Shown here in pieces: positions 1 to 6,271 of a stretch of DNA of 7,565 bases. How positions within the stretch are numbered: the first letter of the stretch is position 1; the number at the start of each line of letters is the position of its first letter. The position numbers and the translations under genes are program-made. Origin of the DNA: Armatimonadota bacterium (GTDB lineage: Bacteria > Armatimonadota > Armatimonadia > Armatimonadales > Armatimonadaceae); assembly GCA_030833025.1 (NCBI GenBank), contig JAURHZ010000109.1, positions 1 through 7,565 on the forward strand, read 5' to 3'. A model generated the notes under the pieces. That model was given only the letters and a program-made list of their open reading frames with translations. It had not been told where the DNA came from and searched no databases.

Positions 1-2321
1 CATTCTCTCTGCTTCGTCATGATGACTTTCCAGCCTAAGGGAGCCTTTAGTGTCCGTTTGTAGCCAAGTTCGGTTTTCTTCCATGAGACCGTGATCATTC
101 CACCTGGGACGGGAATACTACCCGTGCTCCATGCAAGCTCGCTGAGTGAAGGCACCACATAGACACGTTTCTTGACGTGATCAACATTTGCGATTCCGAC
201 GACATCCCGGAGCATCATCACTGCGACATGACTTGCAAAGCCATGGTTACAGCTCGCACTAGCATCCGTGTTTTCCCACAGAGTTCCTGTACGGTCGGCC
301 ATGTAGCCAAAGTACGCTGCTGATTCTCGTAGTATCTGATTAATCATCCCAGCACGGGAGAGAACTTCGATTCGCAGATAGTTGCCAATAAAGGCATTTG
401 AAATGTGAATCTCAGGATGAACGCTCTTAATGTCGCGTTTAGGACCAAACTCTGATGTCAGAGTCCGCCACAGGTCCGGGCGCGATTTTGGAGATGCAAT
501 ATCAAAGAAAAACGCATAGTACTGGCATGTTTCGCTACGGTTGCGGGTAACAGCGAGTGAGCCATCCGACTTTCTAATAGCATTATCAACATACCAAGTG
601 CCATCGAAACTTAGGTCGTTGATGACCTTTCGAAGGGAATCCGCCTGACGTTTCCATGTTTGATTACCGTAAAGCTCTGCTGCTGCATCGAGTGCGCCGG
701 CGAACAGCATATTGGAAGGGAAGTTTACATCCTGTACAAAGTCATTTGCCTTGCTCCATTCCACGAAGACCCACGATGGAAGTTTCTCTAGGAGTCCCAG
801 ATTGTTCTGGTATTGCTCAAACCACTTAAACAACTTTTGAACACGTGGCTGCAGCGCGGAAATCAAGCTGGGTGACCCACCACGATCTTTGTATTCTTTG
901 AGCTGAACGACGAACCAAAGAGCCCAGTTTGCAATGAAAACCCCGTCGTTATGATCACTTGGATAGCACATTGGCAGCATCCCATCTGGGATGTACGCAA
1001 ACGACTTTGGTAGTGCATAGTTTTCAATAAAGGCGGTTTCAATCTTCTGGTGGCCACTTAGCAAGTGCCCAGTCCGTGCGCTCCAAAAGCTGTCACACAA
1101 CCAACCGGCACGTTCCCGGCTTGGACAATCCATAAAGATGTCTACTGCATTTTGGCGGTAGGTCTGTCTAGCTGCTTCAAAAATCTGTTTCAGCATGTCA
1201 TCGGGACAATCGAATACGGCCTTTTCAGCGTCTGGGCACGCAAGCTCACGTACGTAAATGGCTGAGAAGTCATAAGATCCGTTAGTCGCAGCAACTTTCA
1301 AGTAGCGGAATGTGTAAGGCTCGAATGTTTCAAACGAATAGTCGCCCGCTTCGATATTGACCTCAACGATGTTTGCGCACCCGAGACGCTTATCGTCAAC
1401 ATCGCCATCCGTCAGGAGCTCATCAAACAATAAATGCACTGTCGCAGCGGTCTTGCTTTTCAGTTTGATGCCAATAAAGCCGGTAATGTTTTTTCCAAAG
1501 TCGATGATTTGAAAAGTGTCACGCTGCAGCGATGACCAGTCATCAATGTATGGTCCAGCAATGTCCTGAATTTGAATTGATTTTCGGCTTTGCCATTCTG
1601 TTGTAACGACGAGCGGAATGTCCTGTTCCCTAAAGCCCTTAAGTTGTGGACCAATCTGTGTAAGTGACCGGTCTTTCCAAATGCGGTTGGGCTTTGTTGG
1701 TGCCAGCTTTCCAGCAGCAACAAATCTGGTCGGGGATAGGATGTCGAATTTAGGAAGGGGCGCAATCGCATCGATAAATCGGATACCTGGCTGTCCAATA
1801 AAGACTGCAGCATCCGAGATTGGGATACCGTCAGTCTTCCAAGTTTCGCTCTCTGGCCGCAAGGTCCAAATTTCAGTAAATGGTCTTTGGAACGAATACC
1901 GCTGAACTTTCTGTGTTCTTTCGTACCGCTGTGACATCACGAGTGAGTCCCGCCCAGTTGCAAAAACAAGGCGGTCATTGACGGCTACTTCAAATGCCAG
2001 AAATGATGGAGCATCGAGTGTATAGAATGAGTTGACGTTATAGCCGGCAACTTCGACAGCAATGAGGTTTTTTCCAGCAATACATTTACGTGATAGGTCC
2101 CACGCGTCCACACGGTGAAAACCGTGTGGACCGCGACTTGGGCCATTTCCGATGTACTGCCCATTGAGATAAACGCGATAACGCGTCATTCCTGATATCC
2201 GTAAGGAAATCCGGCCGGCTGCCTGAAGCTTCGACAGATTAAACTCAGCGGTCGCTGCGACCGTAATATTTATGTCTTTCTCTTGGTTTTGTAGCCAAAT
2301 CGGCTGTGCTGCCTTAAACAT
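1..2321 (-). CDS. GH78-type alpha-L-rhamnosidase-like glycoside hydrolase, 3' end outside window
   Basis: The frame is open from an ATG at 2321-2319 to the left edge, giving 773 codons with no stop. The protein continues beyond the window. The N-terminal part looks like beta-sandwich, including a GPSRGPHGFHRVDAWDL stretch (about residues 61-77) similar to the N-terminal domains of bacterial rhamnosidases. The six-hairpin catalytic barrel spans roughly residues 360-715. It carries DCPSRERAGWLCDS with acidic residues D398, E403 and D410, then TLWEN with E683 and a later NH pair ending in H693. The D-E-D spacing (0, 5, 12) matches D567, E572 and D579 of Bacillus RhaB, and E683 matches its E841. 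GH78 enzymes release terminal alpha-L-rhamnose from glycosides or polysaccharides. A C-terminal beta domain begins near residue 720 and is cut by the window. There is no signal peptide, so it is probably cytoplasmic and acts on imported oligosaccharides or glycosides. The start is supported by GAGGA five bases upstream and an 8-base overlap with the preceding gene. Family placement is firm; specificity for rhamnose is inferred. Confidence 0.88.
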   Translation of the reverse strand, partial: MFKAAQPIWLQNQEKDINITVAATAEFNLSKLQAAGRISLRISGMTRYRVYLNGQYIGNGPSRGPHGFHRVDAWDLSRKCIAGKNLIAVEVAGYNVNSFYTLDAPSFLAFEVAVNDRLVFATGRDSLVMSQRYERTQKVQRYSFQRPFTEIWTLRPESETWKTDGIPISDAAVFIGQPGIRFIDAIAPLPKFDILSPTRFVAAGKLAPTKPNRIWKDRSLTQIGPQLKGFREQDIPLVVTTEWQSRKSIQIQDIAGPYIDDWSSLQRDTFQIIDFGKNITGFIGIKLKSKTAATVHLLFDELLTDGDVDDKRLGCANIVEVNIEAGDYSFETFEPYTFRYLKVAATNGSYDFSAIYVRELACPDAEKAVFDCPDDMLKQIFEAARQTYRQNAVDIFMDCPSRERAGWLCDSFWSARTGHLLSGHQKIETAFIENYALPKSFAYIPDGMLPMCYPSDHNDGVFIANWALWFVVQLKEYKDRGGSPSLISALQPRVQKLFKWFEQYQNNLGLLEKLPSWVFVEWSKANDFVQDVNFPSNMLFAGALDAAAELYGNQTWKRQADSLRKVINDLSFDGTWYVDNAIRKSDGSLAVTRNRSETCQYYAFFFDIASPKSRPDLWRTLTSEFGPKRDIKSVHPEIHISNAFIGNYLRIEVLSRAGMINQILRESAAYFGYMADRTGTLWENTDASASCNHGFASHVAVMMLRDVVGIANVDHVKKRVYVVPSLSELAWSTGSIPVPGGMITVSWKKTELGYKRTLKAPLGWKVIMTKQRE
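2103..2135. repeat. Near-perfect inverted repeat (14-bp hairpin) inside the GH78 gene
   Basis: The arms TCCACACGGT (2107-2116) and ACCGTGTGGA (2121-2130) are exact reverse complements around a four-base loop. Beyond a single unpaired base at 2131, a further four pairs form between 2103-2106 (CGCG) and 2132-2135 (CGCG). On the mRNA the loop is UUUC; on the plus strand it is GAAA, a GNRA-type tetraloop. It lies about 186 bases into the GH78 gene and encodes residues about 63-73. No T-run follows, so it is not an ordinary intrinsic terminator. A role in RNA stability, pausing or protein binding is possible but not shown. Confidence 0.6.
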
Positions 2322-3612
2322 CTAATTCCTCAAATCGCTTTATAAGCACTTGACGGTACTCATGGGGGACAAGTCCCTCAGTAACATTAGGGACGGTCAA
2401 TCTGCCATTCGTTGGCACAATTGACATGACTAGTTCCTCAGGCAAAGCCTCATATCCGCTCCGGAGAAACTGTGCAGCATTCACTTCCGCAGTGGAGACG
2501 CCCGTAATGTGCGCTGCCAGCAAAACAGTATGCAGAGCCGCAATATTTGGACTTGTCAGGTCCATGACTTTATTTCTCCAGCCTCGGGCATGCCCCCACG
2601 CCGCACCGAGGAGGGCTAGTGTCTGTCCACGGCACGACTTTACGGCTAATCCATTCCAGCCACATGCGTTAGCATGCTTGAGGTCATCCATTTCCGTAAA
2701 TGCTTCATCCACGAGGATTGGTGTATCTTCGGCAATGTCTAGCCATCGGAGACGGTCTTCCGTCTGTGGAGACATAGCTGGTTGCTCAACCGCCGAAATA
2801 CACACGGCAACTTCTGGGGCTGCTTCACGAATCATAGATAGAAACATACTTAGAGATTCTGGCGATACATAACATCCGTTTGCATCGACTGTGATGTCGA
2901 GTGCATCCCCAGATATTGGTACAGCCTTACTCACCGCAATAACGTGGTCGACATCGGTCTGGACATCACCAGAACCAATCTTGACTTTGAGACGCCTAAT
3001 GTTGTATTTCGAGCAATATGTAAGGATAGCTTCAGGTTGCGTCGTAATCCCAACCACCATCTGTGCATCTATGGTTGCGACAGGTCGCCGTAACATGCTT
3101 TCAATTGCAGTAGCGGCTCCAAATCCGGGAAAGGCCTTGTCAAACGGCGATGAACCATGCTCGGCAAAGAGTTCAAACGATGAACAGTTGTATAGACAGC
3201 CTGCTGCATCATGGATGGCATTGTCCAAAGGGGCGCTGCAAACCCGGCGCGCAAGCGGCGGGATGTGACCAAGCAGCTGATCTGAGAGCGATAGAAGCCG
3301 AAAGCCGTGACCCAACAATGAATCCTCGGTCTGCCCAGTTGCAATCGCATCTGCAATTGTTAGAGAGGCAGCCCGCAAGGTCGCGTCCTTATCGACATCT
3401 TCTGTCTCTGGCCCGCACCAGACATGTGACAAAAGTACGGTACCGAATCCGTGCGCTGTTTTGGTGCCATCGGTGATCGTTACGCGGCACATCGCCTCGG
3501 TGATGGTTGAAATGATGCCTTTACCGATGACGAGAGGCGGAGAGAGTTCGTGTTCCTGAAAGATAAATTGGGCATCCAGAATACGAAACTGTCCACTAAC
3601 CTTTGTTGGCAA
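2314..3612 (-). CDS. Enolase-superfamily (mandelate racemase/muconate lactonizing type) enzyme, MLE-like active site
   Basis: The product is 432 residues, full length for the superfamily. These enzymes remove a proton alpha to a carboxylate and stabilise the enolate with Mg2+, leading to racemisation, epimerisation, dehydration or cycloisomerisation. The N-terminal capping domain covers about residues 1-140, including the APLDNAIHDAAG helix. The barrel follows. Its KxK motif is RRLKVKIG (K209, K211). The expected metal ligands are D243 in VDANG, E276 in VEQP and D302 in ILVDE. A further lysine, K325 in AVKSCRGQT, lies 23 residues after the third ligand, as in the MLE and dipeptide-epimerase subgroup. 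I see no mandelate-racemase His-Asp dyad, and the place where dipeptide epimerases carry DxD appears to read E376-V-N378, so the substrate is unknown. No signal peptide is visible; probably cytoplasmic. The start is TTG, chosen because GAGGG lies six bases upstream and no better in-frame start is nearby. It overlaps the aminotransferase by 17 bases and the GH78 gene by 8. Confidence 0.9.
   Translation of the reverse strand: MPTKVSGQFRILDAQFIFQEHELSPPLVIGKGIISTITEAMCRVTITDGTKTAHGFGTVLLSHVWCGPETEDVDKDATLRAASLTIADAIATGQTEDSLLGHGFRLLSLSDQLLGHIPPLARRVCSAPLDNAIHDAAGCLYNCSSFELFAEHGSSPFDKAFPGFGAATAIESMLRRPVATIDAQMVVGITTQPEAILTYCSKYNIRRLKVKIGSGDVQTDVDHVIAVSKAVPISGDALDITVDANGCYVSPESLSMFLSMIREAAPEVAVCISAVEQPAMSPQTEDRLRWLDIAEDTPILVDEAFTEMDDLKHANACGWNGLAVKSCRGQTLALLGAAWGHARGWRNKVMDLTSPNIAALHTVLLAAHITGVSTAEVNAAQFLRSGYEALPEELVMSIVPTNGRLTVPNVTEGLVPHEYRQVLIKRFEELDV
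2327..2331 (-). promoter_or_regulatory. Ribosome binding site of the GH78 gene
   Basis: GAGGA lies five bases before the ATG at 2321. It sits inside the last codons of the enolase-superfamily gene, whose stop is downstream of the GH78 start. It supports this ATG and points to coupled translation. Confidence 0.75.
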
Positions 3613-4840
3613 GGTTGTCCCTCAGTCGTGACACTTTGGCAAACGCCTCTATAATTTCGTCAATGCCCGTTGCATCAGCCATGAGTTCCGTCATCGGTAG
3701 CCACGCTCCACTCCGATGTGCAACCTCATCACTGACTGGGCACTTAGCGCGATTAGCATCGATTGATGCAATATAGCCATTTGATGCTCCCGTATACGGA
3801 CCAAAGTCAACGTTCACAAAGGCATCATGTTCATAAACCAAGGTTGCGTAGCCAGGACCGCAGGAGATGCCCTCAGCTCGCAATGCTCCTAAGACTTCAT
3901 CACGGGGAACACCGAAGTAAGTGTCATCAATGCTAAAGCAATAGAGATGATAAGCGTTGCACGTTTCACCATCTCTTACAGGCAAAGGAGCAAAACCGGG
4001 AATGCTGGCAAGCGCAGTATTCAAGCGCTTTCCATTCTCAAAACGATGCTGCGTCTGCTCATCTAGTCGGTTGAGCTGGCAGCCAAGGACAGCCGCTTGG
4101 AATTCGGTCATCCGGTAATTCCCTCCGAGAATCGCATGACGGTAACGGCTCGGATCACCGGGAATTCGACCATTGTTTTGCAGAGCGGACAGACGCCCAA
4201 AAAGGGCACTATCATTTGTGGTAATCAGGCCACCCTCACCACAATTTAGGTTTTTGGATGCCTGGAGTGAAAAACACCCAATCGTGCCGATGGAGCCAAT
4301 CTGTCGGTTTCGCCATGTGCTCAAGTGTGCATGGCTGGCATCTTCAATGACTGCAAGGCCATGCTTCTCTGCGATATTGCACAAGGCATCCATGTCAGCA
4401 GGTACACCACCAAGGTGAACTGGCATAATGGCAATAGTTCGCTCAGTGATGACACTTGCCACTGAAGCGGCATCCAAGCAGAGGCTGGAATGTTCGATAT
4501 CGGCAAACACGGGGACACAGTTTGCTTCGACGATGGCCATTGCGGTTGCAATAAATGTATATGCCGGACAAATAATTTCAGCACCCGCGGGTGGATTCAG
4601 TGCCAGTATTGCAAGGCGCAAAGCGGTTTGACCAGAATTTACAGCGAGGGCATGCTTACACGTCGTCGCAGCGGCAAACGCCTCCTCAACCGTACGTGTT
4701 GCATCGCCGCCAAGCCGTCCCCACTCTCCACTACTGACAACGTTTTGGAGCGCTGTCAATTCTGCATCATCAAAGAGGGGCCACTCAGGATGTGGGGATG
4801 TTCGGGCGGCTTGTCCGCCAAGCAATGCGAGCTGTTCCAT
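3596..4840 (-). CDS. DegT/DnrJ/EryC1/StrS-family PLP-dependent aminotransferase
   Basis: The product is 414 residues, a complete fold-type I aminotransferase of the family that aminates keto-sugars, inososes and related cyclic ketones, usually with glutamate or glutamine as amino donor. The N-terminus LALLGGQAARTSPHPEWP is the typical opening of the AHBA synthase/StsC-like branch. Visible motifs are VNSGQTAL (67-74, phosphate-binding region), CPAYTFIATA (91-100), IEDASHAH (165-172, with D167 expected to contact the pyridine nitrogen), FSLQASKNLNCGEGG (190-204, with K196 as the Schiff-base lysine) and NYRMTEFQAA (241-250). All expected cofactor residues are present, so the enzyme is probably active. 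It is likely a cytoplasmic homodimer. AAGGA lies nine bases before the ATG, and the stop of the DUF1501 gene is embedded in this site. The gap to that gene is only 12 bases. Some family members are sensory or dehydratase proteins without the lysine; K196 argues against that here. The exact keto substrate cannot be inferred. Confidence 0.93.
   Translation of the reverse strand: MEQLALLGGQAARTSPHPEWPLFDDAELTALQNVVSSGEWGRLGGDATRTVEEAFAAATTCKHALAVNSGQTALRLAILALNPPAGAEIICPAYTFIATAMAIVEANCVPVFADIEHSSLCLDAASVASVITERTIAIMPVHLGGVPADMDALCNIAEKHGLAVIEDASHAHLSTWRNRQIGSIGTIGCFSLQASKNLNCGEGGLITTNDSALFGRLSALQNNGRIPGDPSRYRHAILGGNYRMTEFQAAVLGCQLNRLDEQTQHRFENGKRLNTALASIPGFAPLPVRDGETCNAYHLYCFSIDDTYFGVPRDEVLGALRAEGISCGPGYATLVYEHDAFVNVDFGPYTGASNGYIASIDANRAKCPVSDEVAHRSGAWLPMTELMADATGIDEIIEAFAKVSRLRDNLANKG
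3619..3623 (-). promoter_or_regulatory. Ribosome binding site that decides the TTG start of the enolase-superfamily gene
   Basis: GAGGG lies six bases before TTG at 3612-3610, inside the 3' end of the aminotransferase gene. Because TTG is an uncommon start, this site is the main reason for choosing it. Confidence 0.72.
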
Positions 4841-4849
4841 GACTAGGGT

Positions 4850-4854
4850 TCCTT
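4850..4854 (-). promoter_or_regulatory. Ribosome binding site of the aminotransferase gene, overlapping the upstream stop
   Basis: AAGGA lies nine bases before the ATG at 4840. Its first two A bases are also the end of the TAA stop of the DUF1501 gene, so a ribosome ending there is positioned at the next initiation site. Confidence 0.72.
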
Positions 4855-6271
4855 ACGACAACAAAGCTTGAACGACCTGCCCGTGCACATCGGTGAGTCG
4901 ATAGTCCCGCCCAGCAAAACGATACGTGAGGCGTTTATGGTCGACGCCCAGACAATGGAGAATCGTCGCTTGAATGTCGTGGACATGGACCGGATCCTTC
5001 ACTACATTAAAGCCAAGGTCATCCGTTTCGCCAAACGTAAAGCCTTGCCTAAATCCGCCGCCGGCAAACCACATCGAGTATGCCGCTGGATGGTGATCAC
5101 GCCCTTGCGATCGTCCTAGGGCTTTGTTTGACTCCACCATCGGCGTACGACCAAACTCACCGCCCCAAATTACAATCGTGTCATCTAGGAGTCCACGCTG
5201 TTTTAGGTCGATGATAAGAGCGGCGCTTGCCTTGTCGGTTGCACGGGCATTACCTGTGATGTTTCCAACGACATCGCTATGTGCATCCCAACCTTCGTGG
5301 TAAATGTTGATAAAACGAACACCACGTTCAATCATTCGACGTGCAAGCAGGCATGCACGCGCAAACGATGGAACCTTGGGATCAGCACCGTAGAGCTCAA
5401 GAGTTTCCTTCGATTCCTTTGATAAGTCCATGACTTCAGGCGCCTCGGTTTGCATCCGGTAGGCGAGCTCATAGCTTGAGATGCGGGCATCAATAGCGGG
5501 ATCAAGCTCCTTGCGCTGGCGCTGTGCATTCAGTGCACGCAGAACCGATGCTGTTGCATGGTCCTCAGCGCTCGATATGTCGGTCGGTCGGGAGAGATTG
5601 AGCATTGCCTCTCCCTGATTGCGCAGGCGCACACCTGCATGTGGCGTCGGCAAAAAGCCACTCGACCAGTTGGCTGCTCCACCACTGATTCCGGCGCCAG
5701 TAGAAAACACCATAAATCCAGGGAGATTTTTGTTTTCAGAACCAAGGCCGTAGGTTATCCACGAACCGATGCTTGGTCTCCCTGGCAGGCCGCTTCCAGT
5801 ATTGAAGAAGATCTGTGCAGGGGCGTGGTTGAACTGGTCCGTTTTGACGGAACGTACCAGCGTGATGTCATCGACAACCTTACTGAGATAAGGAAGCGCA
5901 TCGGAAATTTCGATTCCACTTTTGCCGTGTTTTGCAAAGCGGAACTGTGCAGCCATGACAGCGGCGTCCTTGCGAATAAACGCATACCGTTGATTCTCAA
6001 GCAGACTTGGAGGAAGAGGCTGGCCTTCAATCTTAACCAGCCCAGGCTTGTAGTCAAACAACTCCAGCTGACTTGGAGCGCCGGACATGAACAGATGGAT
6101 GACGTGTTTAGCCCGCGGTTTGTGGTGGGGAAGCCCGGAGATTGCATTTTGGGATGCATGCGCACCTTCCATACAAAGCGACGCGAGCGCCATCTTGCCA
6201 AGTCCAACACCACATTCACTGAAAAAGTGGCGACGAGTAGATTGATGTATACGGTTCATCGGTTCTGTCAC
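4853..6271 (-). CDS. DUF1501 family exported protein with twin-arginine signal
   Basis: The product is 472 residues, full length for DUF1501, a family of uncharacterised exported proteins with similarity to the alkaline phosphatase/sulfatase-like fold, abundant in Planctomycetota. The N-terminus has a Tat-type signal: STRRHFF with R13-R14, a hydrophobic stretch VGLGKMALASL (22-32), and a plausible AHA cleavage site at residues 37-39. Family blocks follow in order: LFMSGAPSQLELFDYKP (60-76), QIFFNTGSGLPGRPSIGSW (153-171), YHEGWDAHSD (324-333), IWGGEFGRTPM (368-378), GRDHHPAAYSMWFAGG (390-405), VHVHDIQATIL (428-438) and FAGRDYRLTDVHG (452-464). The His/Asp clusters at 327-331 and 390-395 are candidate metal-binding sites, by inference. 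The annotated start is a GTG overlapping the TGA of the PSD1 gene. An in-frame ATG at 6259 would still leave the full Tat signal; neither has a clear Shine-Dalgarno sequence. PSD1 and DUF1501 genes are commonly paired, but their joint biochemical role is not established. Confidence 0.93.
   Translation of the reverse strand: MTEPMNRIHQSTRRHFFSECGVGLGKMALASLCMEGAHASQNAISGLPHHKPRAKHVIHLFMSGAPSQLELFDYKPGLVKIEGQPLPPSLLENQRYAFIRKDAAVMAAQFRFAKHGKSGIEISDALPYLSKVVDDITLVRSVKTDQFNHAPAQIFFNTGSGLPGRPSIGSWITYGLGSENKNLPGFMVFSTGAGISGGAANWSSGFLPTPHAGVRLRNQGEAMLNLSRPTDISSAEDHATASVLRALNAQRQRKELDPAIDARISSYELAYRMQTEAPEVMDLSKESKETLELYGADPKVPSFARACLLARRMIERGVRFINIYHEGWDAHSDVVGNITGNARATDKASAALIIDLKQRGLLDDTIVIWGGEFGRTPMVESNKALGRSQGRDHHPAAYSMWFAGGGFRQGFTFGETDDLGFNVVKDPVHVHDIQATILHCLGVDHKRLTYRFAGRDYRLTDVHGQVVQALLS
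6268..6271 (-). other. GTGA stop/start overlap between PSD1 and DUF1501 genes
   Basis: The four bases read GTGA on the coding strand: GTG is the proposed start of DUF1501 and TGA is the stop of PSD1. No purine-rich Shine-Dalgarno sequence precedes it, which favours termination-reinitiation. An alternative is that DUF1501 starts at the in-frame ATG at 6259-6257, nine bases after the TGA. Confidence 0.6.

Noticed and set aside
1460..1905. Open frames of about 95-117 codons on both strands within the left part
   Set aside because: They sit in other frames of the GH78 gene, which reads uninterrupted from 2321 to the left edge with family motifs.
2103..2135. Hairpin as an intrinsic transcription terminator
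   Set aside because: Neither side is followed by a T-run on either strand, and it lies well inside an intact gene.
2426..3476. Several plus-strand open frames of about 108-148 codons opposite the enolase-superfamily gene
   Set aside because: They are fully antisense to a conserved enzyme gene, overlap each other, and have low-complexity, unrecognisable translations with no ribosome site that I could identify.
2314..3612. L-rhamnonate dehydratase as the identity of the enolase-superfamily gene, suggested by the GH78 neighbour
   Set aside because: That enzyme belongs to a group using a His-Asp dyad, while this protein shows the MLE-type KxK and terminal Lys and no such dyad.
6170..6180. Lipoprotein signal at Cys33 of the DUF1501 leader
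   Set aside because: The residues before the cysteine (ALASL) do not fit the lipobox, which needs a small residue at -1; a Tat signal with AHA cleavage fits better.
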